64,000 nucleotides of DNA, from assembly GCF_009800925.1 (NCBI RefSeq), contig NZ_WOYF01000002.1, positions 248,001 to 312,000 on the forward strand. The letters are read 5' to 3'. The stretch is from Budvicia diplopodorum. Its GTDB lineage: Bacteria > Pseudomonadota > Gammaproteobacteria > Enterobacterales > Enterobacteriaceae. Made by a program: the position numbers and the translations under genes. Below the pieces are notes generated by a model. The model was not told where the DNA came from. It saw only the letters and a list, made by a program, of their open reading frames with translations, and searched no databases. This document shows positions 19,502 through 26,964 of this stretch, one piece after another; position 1 is the first letter of the stretch, and every line of letters begins with the position of its first letter.

Positions 19502-19537
19502 ACTGACGAAATCGCTTAACTTAGTTATTTCGTCAGT
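19502..19537. terminator. bidirectional stem-loop between ygcP and ygcQ
   Basis: An 11-bp perfect stem (ACTGACGAAAT / ATTTCGTCAGT) with a 14-nt loop, between the convergent ygcP and ygcQ genes. The flanking T and A runs are short. Confidence 0.6.
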
Positions 19538-19614
19538 TTCGTCCGCAAAAACAGTGCCGGGATATCACCATTATCTAGCGGCCGAAGGACGGCGGCTGTC
19601 AGCAGTCTGAATCA

Positions 19615-20586
19615 CTACGATATCTTCTGCTCTAAGCACTTCACCAGCGCATCCAAGACCTGATTCATATCCCCGACTATTCCAACATCAGCCTGAGCAA
19701 AAATGGCCGCGTCGGGATCGGTATTAATCGCCACCACCAGCTGACTTTGCCTGATACCAACCGCAAAAGCCGGCGCGCCCGACACCCCAGCAGCGATACA
19801 CACTTCCGGCGCAATTGATTCACCGGACATCCCAATCAGGCGATTCATCGGGCACCAGGCGTTCATGACTACCGGGCGACTGGCGGCCAATTCAGCGCCC
19901 AACGCCGTTGCTATCTGGTGCAGTTTCTGAACGTTCTCCTGACTGCCAGCACCCTGCCCGATGACCAGTATACGGTTAGCCTTACTCAAGGCCGACGAGG
20001 CTTCAACCGGCAAATTGTGCTGTTCTATCAGCCAGTCGGGCTGCGCTATTTCACTTTTTACTTCGCTTTTTACCTCACTATGAGGAACATCATAAATTGC
20101 GCTAGCCGCTTCACCGCGCCCCTGTCGGGCAACGGCAATACACCACGGCTTAGCCGTTAAAGATAGGCTGGCCAACATGTTATTGGCATAACAGGGTTGC
20201 TGAACCTGACACTGACCATCCTGTATTTGCAATTGGTAAACGTCTAAACAGCTGACCCCGCCTAATCGCATCGCCGTTCGGGTAGCTAATTCTGCCGCAA
20301 ACGCATTGGCGCTAAACAGTAAAAGCTCAGCAGGGTAACGCTGATGGGCCTGAATCAACGCGGGAAGCACGCTTTCTGTTAGCAGGATGTCGGGGATCTT
20401 TAACCAAAATACCTGCGAAACAGCATGGTTAAAAACCGGTAATTCCACCGGCTTATTTTCCCGAAACAACAGCCACAGCACGCTTTCATCCCAGTCGGCC
20501 TGACTGTGTGACAAACAAAAATTCATCTCTTGCGCTTGCCGAAGCCACGACGGGGAATCGGCATCCAGCACCATTGCCATTTTCAT
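19615..20586 (-). CDS. ygcQ: electron transfer flavoprotein alpha subunit-like YgcQ
   Basis: A 323-residue EtfA/FixB-type protein that holds FAD and shuttles electrons from a flavin dehydrogenase to YgcN. The C-terminal FAD domain is well kept: I-L-V-I-G-Q-G-A-G, G-M-S-G-E-S-I-A-P-E-V-C-I-A-A-G-V-S-G-A-P and V-A-I-N-T-D-P-D-A-A-I-F. The N-terminal domain is divergent. A linker near residues 172-181 repeats S-E-V-K twice, then S-E-I, a small tandem duplication. Translation is coupled to ygcR (ATGA overlap). Last gene of ygcWUSRQ. Confidence 0.88.
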   Translation of the reverse strand: MKMAMVLDADSPSWLRQAQEMNFCLSHSQADWDESVLWLLFRENKPVELPVFNHAVSQVFWLKIPDILLTESVLPALIQAHQRYPAELLLFSANAFAAELATRTAMRLGGVSCLDVYQLQIQDGQCQVQQPCYANNMLASLSLTAKPWCIAVARQGRGEAASAIYDVPHSEVKSEVKSEIAQPDWLIEQHNLPVEASSALSKANRILVIGQGAGSQENVQKLHQIATALGAELAASRPVVMNAWCPMNRLIGMSGESIAPEVCIAAGVSGAPAFAVGIRQSQLVVAINTDPDAAIFAQADVGIVGDMNQVLDALVKCLEQKIS

Positions 20587-21440
20587 CGGCCTATCCTCCC
20601 TTTCAAATACCCCTGATAAAGGCGACTGACCGTTTCCTGCATCGTTTCCTGCATGGTAGTGCTGCTAAGAGTGCCGCTAAGCACCACTCCAGCCCGGCGA
20701 TTTTGCTGGCGGGTTAACTGCAACACCTGCTTATCACTACGCTGCTGTAACTGTGGCAGGCTTAAACCCAACTCACCCAGCGAATAATCAGCGATAGCTT
20801 TCTTTCCCGCCGACAGTTTTTGTTTAAGAGTCGGCACCCGCAACGCGCTGGCCTGAGGCGAATTACCGATCGCCAAAACGGCCGGAGCCGTAATGATAAG
20901 CCGCTGAGACCGTTCCTCGGTCTGGCGAATTAAGACTACCCGCTGAGATTCAGGCTGAGCGTCAAAATGGCTAACCTGAGTAATGCAAGGCCACTGCAAC
21001 AGTTCCGCTAACTGCATGGCAGTCTGCACGTCAAAACCGTCACCGCTCTGCATGCCCATCACGATCAAAGACTGCTCTTCGACCCGATGGTGATAAGCAG
21101 CAATGATTTCAGATACGGCCCGTGGATTAAAACGAAAATCGGCCTGAGGCGGTAGATCAACCCGCGCTGCGCGATCGAAACTCAACGCGTAAAGCTGCTT
21201 CAGATAGTAATGACTTTTACTATCGCCCACGCTCAGCGCGCTGAGCGCCAGCTCTCCCTCGCCCCAAGCTGAATTCTGTTTTATCATCAACATCAGCTCT
21301 GCCGCGCTTTCGTCAAAGCAGTTCAGCATGGTCTGAATAAAGCTAACGTCAATTTGCTGCTGGTCGTCAACCCGCCAGTCCTTCTCAGCCATCATCGACA
21401 GATCGGCAGAGGCTCTAAATGCCAATAACATCTTCATCAT
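20583..21440 (-). CDS. ygcR: electron transfer flavoprotein beta subunit-like YgcR
   Basis: A 285-residue EtfB/FixA-type protein, partner of YgcQ. The segment G-D-G-F-D-V-Q-T-A-M-Q-L-A-E-L-L-Q-W-P corresponds to the nucleotide-binding region of EtfB, and L-R-V-P-T-L-K-Q-K to the conserved P-x-x-x-K end. The start abuts the ygcS stop with no gap; ATGs at 21440 and 21437 are both possible. Near the C-terminus M-Q-E-T is duplicated by a 12-bp direct repeat. Confidence 0.87.
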   Translation of the reverse strand: MMKMLLAFRASADLSMMAEKDWRVDDQQQIDVSFIQTMLNCFDESAAELMLMIKQNSAWGEGELALSALSVGDSKSHYYLKQLYALSFDRAARVDLPPQADFRFNPRAVSEIIAAYHHRVEEQSLIVMGMQSGDGFDVQTAMQLAELLQWPCITQVSHFDAQPESQRVVLIRQTEERSQRLIITAPAVLAIGNSPQASALRVPTLKQKLSAGKKAIADYSLGELGLSLPQLQQRSDKQVLQLTRQQNRRAGVVLSGTLSSTTMQETMQETVSRLYQGYLKGRIGR

Positions 21441-22790
21441 CTATTTGGCCCCCTGAACCGACGTACGTTTGACCGTCGAGGCGCCCACCAGCGTTAACCC
21501 TTTGGTTTCCGGTGCCCACAAAATAGAAACCAATGCGCCAACCAACAGCACGGCAACCAGTATCAGCATGGTGGTTTGGAGTCCTAAAGAGAGAATCGAT
21601 AGCGGTAATAGCCCGGTACTAATCGCTGAACCTAAACGACTCATGGAGGTCGCAAACCCAACGCCAAGGGAGCGAATATCGGTCGGGAAGCTTTCTGCCG
21701 GAAACACGCCAACCAGATTACTGACGGCAGAAATGGTTAGCGTAAAAATGGCGAACAGCAATAGCATGATGCCGGTTTGCCCTACGGGCATCACGGCCAA
21801 CGCGGCCAGGCTCACGGCCAGAATAAAGAAAGCGGTAATTAAAAATCCGCGCCGGGAACACAGCTGGGTGATGCCGATCCCCATCACCGCGCCGACCATT
21901 AATAGCGCATTCAGCAACAGGTCGGTGGTGAAATCTTCCTGTAAGCCCATGGCGCTCAGCATGGCGGGTAAGTAGGTATAAATCGCAAAATATGGAATGA
22001 CCAAACAGACAAAAAACAGGCTATTAAACGCCGTCCTGCGCCAATAGCGAGATGAGAATAGCGTCAGTATGTGGCGAGAGGTATCGACCGGGATTTCATC
22101 GGTTAGCATAACGTTAGCCCCGAAGCAGCGTTTTACCACTTCATGGGCTTCGTCAATTCGCCCTTTGCGCATTAACCAGCGCGGTGACTCAGGCGTGCCC
22201 CAACGCAGTATCATGATGCACAGTGCAGGTACCGACGCGGAAGCCAACAGCCAGCGCCAGGTATCGGGCCCGGCATCAGAGAACAGGTGCCCCATAAAGC
22301 TGGCCGATACATAGCCAAAGGTCCAGATAACGCTGAAAGAGCCCAATAGCAAACCGCGATGTTTGCGCGGAGAAAACTCAGCCAGCATGGTATGACCAAC
22401 GGAATAATCGCCGCCAAGGCCAATACCGACCAATACCCGTAGCCAGAACAGTTGCTCGGGCGACGCGACAAAAAACTGTAGCAATGAGGCCAGCGTGATA
22501 ATTACAAAGCTGAAGGTAAAAATCTTCTGACGGCCAATATGGTCAGAAATCCAGCCTAATACCAGACTGCCTAGAAACAGGCCGAAAAGTGCAGAACTTC
22601 CTATCATTCCGACCCAAAAAGACGAAAGAGCCATTTGCGGCTTAATCTGCGTTAACGCAAAACCAATCACACCCAATACGTAGCCGTCCGTCAGGTGGGC
22701 ACCAAACGTCAGGCCAGCAATCTTAATATGAAAGCGGTTTAGCGGGATGTCGTCCATGCGTACTGGCTTAGGGCGTTGTAATAATGACAT
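21441..22790 (-). CDS. ygcS: major facilitator superfamily transporter YgcS
   Basis: A 449-residue MFS carrier with about twelve hydrophobic segments. It has the family loop motif G-W-I-S-D-H-I-G-R-Q-K between helices 2 and 3, R-V-L-V-G-I-G-L-G-G-D-Y (helix 4) and P-E-S-P-R-W-L (central loop), typical of the sugar/aromatic-acid:H+ symporters that include YaaU, which sits next to fixABCX in E. coli. Likely imports the substrate of this pathway; substrate unknown. Co-transcribed with ygcU upstream and ygcR downstream. Confidence 0.88.
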   Translation of the reverse strand: MSLLQRPKPVRMDDIPLNRFHIKIAGLTFGAHLTDGYVLGVIGFALTQIKPQMALSSFWVGMIGSSALFGLFLGSLVLGWISDHIGRQKIFTFSFVIITLASLLQFFVASPEQLFWLRVLVGIGLGGDYSVGHTMLAEFSPRKHRGLLLGSFSVIWTFGYVSASFMGHLFSDAGPDTWRWLLASASVPALCIMILRWGTPESPRWLMRKGRIDEAHEVVKRCFGANVMLTDEIPVDTSRHILTLFSSRYWRRTAFNSLFFVCLVIPYFAIYTYLPAMLSAMGLQEDFTTDLLLNALLMVGAVMGIGITQLCSRRGFLITAFFILAVSLAALAVMPVGQTGIMLLLFAIFTLTISAVSNLVGVFPAESFPTDIRSLGVGFATSMSRLGSAISTGLLPLSILSLGLQTTMLILVAVLLVGALVSILWAPETKGLTLVGASTVKRTSVQGAK

Positions 22791-22838
22791 TATGATCCCC
22801 TTTTTGCAGCAGTGGTCAACCTACCATCATAATAATGA

Positions 22839-22874
22839 AGCCCCGCCCTACCGCAAAGGGCAGGATGCGGGGCT
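22839..22874 (-). terminator. intra-operon stem-loop between ygcU and ygcS
   Basis: AGCCCCGC and GCGGGGCT arms flank an inner CCCT/AGGG pair. Read on the minus strand it lies just after the ygcU stop and before ygcS. There is no U-run, so it more likely stabilises the ygcWU mRNA or tunes downstream expression than terminates. Confidence 0.5.
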
Positions 22875-22883
22875 GACCAGAAG

Positions 22884-24338
22884 TTACTTCTCAATCGGGT
22901 AAATCGTACCGGTATTCATGATGCCATTCGGGTCATATACATCTTTTAATGCTTTCAGAATGTAATAGGCCGAACCGTGTTCACTTTTAGTCCAATGCAC
23001 CCGATGTTTACCAATACCGTGATGATGAACCATTGAACCGCCAAGCTTAATGGTCTCTTCAACGATGATCTTATTCAGCGGGTTATGGTACTTATCAATT
23101 TCCTCTTCAGGCTTGCAGCCCACGACGTTGTAGTCATAGACGAAGTACATATTGGTGCCGTTGATATAGCTGTGGGACGAGTGCCCACCCAGCATAGTAA
23201 TGTCGTCGGCGTGAGGGAATTCATGGCGAATGCGCTGAATAACGTTTTCATAAATGGCATTAATACAGCTCCAGTCACCGGAAACTTCGGTGGTGAATCC
23301 CATATTATTGGTTTTCACGATCTGCTCACGCTCGGCGGCAACCTTTTCCGGCCCCCAGTTTAAATGATTAAACCAGGCTTCAATCAGCCTGCTGTCAACC
23401 TTTTTGCATTCAGGATAACGTTTAACAATCGCTTCAATCCCTTCGCCGGTCGCTTTGGCAATGCCTTTAGAGCCTTCAGCCATAAAGATCAGCACACATT
23501 TACCTTCGGCAAAATGGGTAAAGTGTTGGGTGCCATCTTCGGCATCGTACAGGCGGGCAATTGACGGGCGATATCCATCCACCATCACTTCTCGCAGGAT
23601 CTCAAAGCCGGTCTTCATGTTATCCAGAATATAGCCGTAGAACAGGTTATTCTCAGGCATATATTTAAAGATCTTTACCGTAACCTCAGTGATATAGCAC
23701 AACGCACCTTCATTCCCAATAATCACATGACGGATATCCGGACCGGCAGCGCGCCGTGGAACGTTTTTAATCCGCGTAATGGTTCCATCAGGGAATACCG
23801 TTTCCAGCCCGACAACCATGTCTTCAATTGCCCCATACAGGGTAGAAAACTGGCCAATGCTACGGGTGGCCACCAGCCCGCCCATCTGAGCCAGAGGCTT
23901 AGACTGAGGCGAATGTCCGGTGGTATAACCCTGAGCCCGCAGCTTATTCTCTAACACTTCCAGCGCCACGCCGCACTGTGCGGTCGCCTGCATGTTTTGG
24001 ATATCAATTTTGACAACTTTATTCAGACCAGAACCGTCCAGAACCACTGAGTTTTCGACCACAGTTTCCAGACCGCCTTCGGTCGCAGAAGCGCCGGTAC
24101 GTGGCACACAGTTGATCTTATGCTTATTCAGAAATGCCAGAACGTCAGAAACCTGCTGAGTATCGGCCAATTTGACCACCGCAGCCGGTAACGGTAGGGT
24201 GAAAACACCGTGAATATCGGCATATTTCCTAAACCGATCGACGCTGTTTTTCTGCAGCACCTTCTTATCAGTAATAACTCGTTCCGGGCCTACAATCTCT
24301 TTTAGCTTCTCAACGATTGCTTCTCTTGTCAGCGACAT
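22884..24338 (-). CDS. ygcU: FAD-linked oxidase YgcU (alkyl-DHAP synthase/GlcD-like)
   Basis: A 484-residue flavoenzyme of the PCMH/FAD-linked oxidase C family. The FAD-binding half (about 45-235) shows P-R-T-G-A-S-A-T-E-G-G and G-H-S-P-Q-S-K-P-L-A-Q-M-G-G-L-V-A-T. The C-terminal half ends with the histidine motif S-M-V-H-H-H-G-I-G-K-H-R, which resembles the active-site histidine run of alkyldihydroxyacetone-phosphate synthase. It matches E. coli YgcU closely, with the same length. Predicted to oxidise a hydroxy-acid or related substrate and hand electrons to YgcQR (inference). Confidence 0.92.
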   Translation of the reverse strand: MSLTREAIVEKLKEIVGPERVITDKKVLQKNSVDRFRKYADIHGVFTLPLPAAVVKLADTQQVSDVLAFLNKHKINCVPRTGASATEGGLETVVENSVVLDGSGLNKVVKIDIQNMQATAQCGVALEVLENKLRAQGYTTGHSPQSKPLAQMGGLVATRSIGQFSTLYGAIEDMVVGLETVFPDGTITRIKNVPRRAAGPDIRHVIIGNEGALCYITEVTVKIFKYMPENNLFYGYILDNMKTGFEILREVMVDGYRPSIARLYDAEDGTQHFTHFAEGKCVLIFMAEGSKGIAKATGEGIEAIVKRYPECKKVDSRLIEAWFNHLNWGPEKVAAEREQIVKTNNMGFTTEVSGDWSCINAIYENVIQRIRHEFPHADDITMLGGHSSHSYINGTNMYFVYDYNVVGCKPEEEIDKYHNPLNKIIVEETIKLGGSMVHHHGIGKHRVHWTKSEHGSAYYILKALKDVYDPNGIMNTGTIYPIEK

Positions 24339-24407
24339 GTTAAATCCTTCCTGCTTCAGTACGTTTAAATGGCCTAAGCCATGGCTATAGATAAAAACTA
24401 AATCGGC

Positions 24408-25193
24408 TTAACGAACCAAGTACCCACCGTCAACCACCAGCAGATGACCGTTTACATAGTCCGAAGCTCGGCTGGCTAAATAGACCATTGCGCCCATCAG
24501 GTCTTGAGTTTCACCCCAACGGTTGGCCGGAATATGGTCAAGTACGCGCTTATTGGTTTCCGGATTTTTACGAGTTTCAGTGGTAATTTCAGTGGCGTAA
24601 TAGCCCGGGGCAATGCCGTTAACCTGAATGTTGTACTGGCCCAGTTCGTCACAGTACGCTTTGGTAAATCCGGCCAGCGCATGCTTAGTGGCCGAGTAGG
24701 CCGGAGACCATTGCCCGCCCAAGTAAGAGAACAGGGAGCAGATATTCACAATTTTGCCGTGGCGTTGGGGAATCATCACTTTGGCGGCTTCATAGCTGAG
24801 TTCAAAAGCGGCAGTCAGGTTGATATCAATCATTGGGTCCCAGTCTGCACGGCCAAAATCCAGCACTTTATTTAGCTTACAGATACCGGCATTGTTCACC
24901 AGAATATCAACGCTACCGAACGTTTCCAGACACTGGGCAATCACCTTACCCGGTGCCCCTTTTTCGGTAATATCAACCTGCATAAACTCGACTTTAACGC
25001 CCTGCTTCTCAATTAATTGGCGGGTTTCGCCTTTATCCATAATGAAGCTTGGAATAAACAGATTGGCACCGGCTTTTGCCAGCGCAACGGCAAAGGCTTG
25101 CCCCAGCCCGCTATTACCACCGGTAACGATCGCCGTTTTGCCCTTAAGGGAGAAAAAATCCAGAGAAAACCCATCTAAAGCGCTTAATGACAT
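24408..25193 (-). CDS. ygcW: short-chain dehydrogenase/reductase YgcW
   Basis: A 261-residue classical SDR. It has T-G-G-N-S-G-L-G (NAD(P) binding) near residue 25, the N-N-A-G motif, the catalytic Y-S-A-T-K with upstream serine in N-I-C-S-L-F-S, and the C-terminal V-V-D-G-G-Y-L-V-R. It resembles KduD/gluconate 5-dehydrogenase types. ATG 25193 is preceded by AAGGGG and gives the E. coli YgcW start. The frame is nevertheless open for 29 codons upstream, through the leader terminator to an ATG at 25280. First gene of the ygcWUSRQ operon. Confidence 0.93.
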   Translation of the reverse strand: MSLSALDGFSLDFFSLKGKTAIVTGGNSGLGQAFAVALAKAGANLFIPSFIMDKGETRQLIEKQGVKVEFMQVDITEKGAPGKVIAQCLETFGSVDILVNNAGICKLNKVLDFGRADWDPMIDINLTAAFELSYEAAKVMIPQRHGKIVNICSLFSYLGGQWSPAYSATKHALAGFTKAYCDELGQYNIQVNGIAPGYYATEITTETRKNPETNKRVLDHIPANRWGETQDLMGAMVYLASRASDYVNGHLLVVDGGYLVR

Positions 25194-25225
25194 GATGTAA
25201 CCCCTTAACGTCCTGATAAAAATCC

Positions 25226-25294
25226 AAAAAAAAAGAGAAAAGTAAGCTTCCCGCACCGGGCGGAAAGTTACTTTTCTCATAGTCTCTAGTAACT
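25226..25294 (-). promoter_or_regulatory. 69-nt antitermination leader of the ygcWUSRQ operon
   Basis: Read leftward: AGTTACTAGAGA (25294-25283), four variable bases, then a 44-nt hairpin (25278-25235) and nine U residues (25234-25226). The hairpin has an 11-bp outer stem, one bulged C, and an 8-bp inner stem with a 5-nt CCGGU loop, so it is a strong intrinsic terminator. AGTTACT can pair instead with AGTAACT (25272-25266) inside the terminator's 5' arm, forming a mutually exclusive antiterminator. It is identical to the rightward leader except for four bases. Probable YgcP target. Confidence 0.85.
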
Positions 25295-25306
25295 ATTTAA
25301 AGAAGT

Positions 25307-25345
25307 AACATATCTGGCGAAGACTTTTCCGTGATACCACTCACA
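25307..25345 (-). promoter_or_regulatory. CRP-dependent promoter of ygcWUSRQ
   Basis: CGTGA-TACCAC-TCACA (25330-25345) differs from the CRP core TGTGA-N6-TCACA at one base. On the minus strand a -10-like TATGTT lies at 25312-25307, which would start transcription near 25300-25296, about 40 bp from the CRP centre (class II spacing) and just before the leader element at 25294. Confidence 0.65.
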
Positions 25346-25461
25346 GAATACGATTTGGCAAACTAAACATCGCCCATACGAACAATGCACTCAGCCAAAA
25401 AACTTAATATTATTTTAATTATCAACTAAATAGCCAAACCTTGTTTTATCATGGTGGGATT

Positions 25462-25505
25462 TGTGACAACTCTCACGGAATGTATCAACACCGGCATGTT
25501 ATTAA
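25462..25505 (+). promoter_or_regulatory. CRP-dependent promoter of yqcE-ygcE
   Basis: TGTGA-CAACTC-TCACG (25462-25477) differs from the CRP core at one base. A -10-like TATTAA at 25500-25505 predicts a start near 25512, about 42 bp from the CRP centre, so the RNA would begin right at the antiterminator arm AGTTACT (25513). Confidence 0.68.
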
Positions 25506-25512
25506 TTAGCAC

Positions 25513-25581
25513 AGTTACTAGAGATGACGAGAAAAGTAACTTTCCGCCCGGTGCGGGAAGCTTACTTTTCTCTTTTTTTTT
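25513..25581 (+). promoter_or_regulatory. 69-nt antitermination leader of yqcE-ygcE
   Basis: Rightward copy: AGTTACTAGAGA (25513-25524), four variable bases (TGAC), a 44-nt terminator hairpin (25529-25572) and nine T (25573-25581). The alternative stem pairs 25513-25519 with 25535-25541 and destroys the terminator's 5' arm. It is an inverted copy of 25226-25294 with 65 of 69 bases identical. Probable YgcP target controlling the transporter and kinase genes. Confidence 0.87.
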
Positions 25582-25616
25582 GCCCAAAATCAACGAACTA
25601 CAACTGGGATAACGCC

Positions 25617-26915
25617 ATGCAAAAAGATAATTTTCGCCGTTGGTTAACTCTGGCAATCATCAGTATCAGCGGTGGTGTCAGCTTTGATCTGGCCTACCTA
25701 CGATACATTTACCAAATTCCAATGGCTAAGTTTATGGGGTTTTCTAATACCGAAATTGGGCTGATCATGAGTACCTTCGGTATTACTGCCATTGTGCTAT
25801 ATGCCCCAAGCGGCGTCATTGCCGACAAGTTTTCACACCGAAAGATGATGACGTTCGCCATGATCGCCACCGGCCTACTCGGGCTATTAATGGCAGTTTA
25901 TCCGCCGTTCTGGGTGATGATTCTGATACAGGTCGCCTTCGCGATTACCACCATTTTGCTGCTGTGGTCGGTATCCATCAAAGCCGCATCGTTACTCGGC
26001 AACCATGAGGAGCAAGGGAAAATCATGGGCTGGATGGAAGGCCTGCGCGGCGTTGGCGTGATGCTGCTGGCGGTGTTCACCATGTGGGTTTTCTCACTGT
26101 TTTTACCCGACGACCCTAACAGCCTGAAAACGGTTATTTTGATCTACAGCGGCGTGTACATTTTACTGGGCATACTGTGCTGGTTCTTTGTCAGTGACGG
26201 ATTCACCGCCCATAACGAAAGCGCCGAAAGCCAGAAAAATATGCCCGCATTTGCCATGTCTGACATTTTGTCAGTGCTAAAAATCAGCACCACCTGGTAT
26301 TGCAGCATGATTATTTTTGGCGTGTATACCATCTACGCCATCCTCAGCTACTCCACTAACTATCTGACCGAAATGTACGGGATGAGCCTTGTGGCAGCCA
26401 GCTATATGGGAATTGTCATTAACAAAATTTTCCGCGCCATGTGCGGCCCGGTAGGTGGCCTGATTACCACCTACGGCCGTTTAAAATCACCCACCCGGGT
26501 TATTCAGCTTCTGGCCATCATCAGCGTAATTACGCTGGTGGCGTTGTTGATAACCAACCAGAATCCAGGCTCCGTGGTAGTCGGTATCGGGCTAATCTTA
26601 CTGTTAGCATTCGCCTGCTATGCCTCACGAGGCCTGTACTTCGCCTGTATTGGTGAAGCCCGCACGCCTCAATACATCATGGGTACTACCGTTGGAATCT
26701 GCTCAGTTATCGGCTTTCTGCCTGACGTGTTCGTCTACCCGATCATCGGCCACTGGCAGGACTCGCTGCCACCGGCTGAAGCCTACCGCAATATGTGGCT
26801 AATGGGTCTGTTCGCCACCGGTCTGGTGATTGTCTTTACCTTCCTGCTGTTTAACAACATCAAGCGCTCGGGCAGTACCGCTTCCGCCAGAATACCGTTG
26901 CAGGCAGAGGAATAA
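25617..26915 (+). CDS. yqcE: major facilitator superfamily transporter YqcE
   Basis: A 432-residue MFS carrier of the YihN-like branch with about twelve membrane segments. Marks are the loop-2 region A-P-S-G-V-I-A-D-K-F-S-H-R-K, the G-W-M-E-G-L-R-G helix region, and the late motif A-C-I-G-E-A-R-T-P-Q-Y. ATG 25617 follows a GGGAT-type ribosome site and fits the E. coli length. The frame is also open back to ATG 25524 inside the leader terminator. Two carriers in one regulon (YgcS and YqcE) suggest import of two related substrates, or import plus export. Confidence 0.9.
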   Translation: MQKDNFRRWLTLAIISISGGVSFDLAYLRYIYQIPMAKFMGFSNTEIGLIMSTFGITAIVLYAPSGVIADKFSHRKMMTFAMIATGLLGLLMAVYPPFWVMILIQVAFAITTILLLWSVSIKAASLLGNHEEQGKIMGWMEGLRGVGVMLLAVFTMWVFSLFLPDDPNSLKTVILIYSGVYILLGILCWFFVSDGFTAHNESAESQKNMPAFAMSDILSVLKISTTWYCSMIIFGVYTIYAILSYSTNYLTEMYGMSLVAASYMGIVINKIFRAMCGPVGGLITTYGRLKSPTRVIQLLAIISVITLVALLITNQNPGSVVVGIGLILLLAFACYASRGLYFACIGEARTPQYIMGTTVGICSVIGFLPDVFVYPIIGHWQDSLPPAEAYRNMWLMGLFATGLVIVFTFLLFNNIKRSGSTASARIPLQAEE

Positions 26916-26964
26916 CCAGACTATTAACATCGCATAATCATTAAATTTATAACGGAGCGATAAA

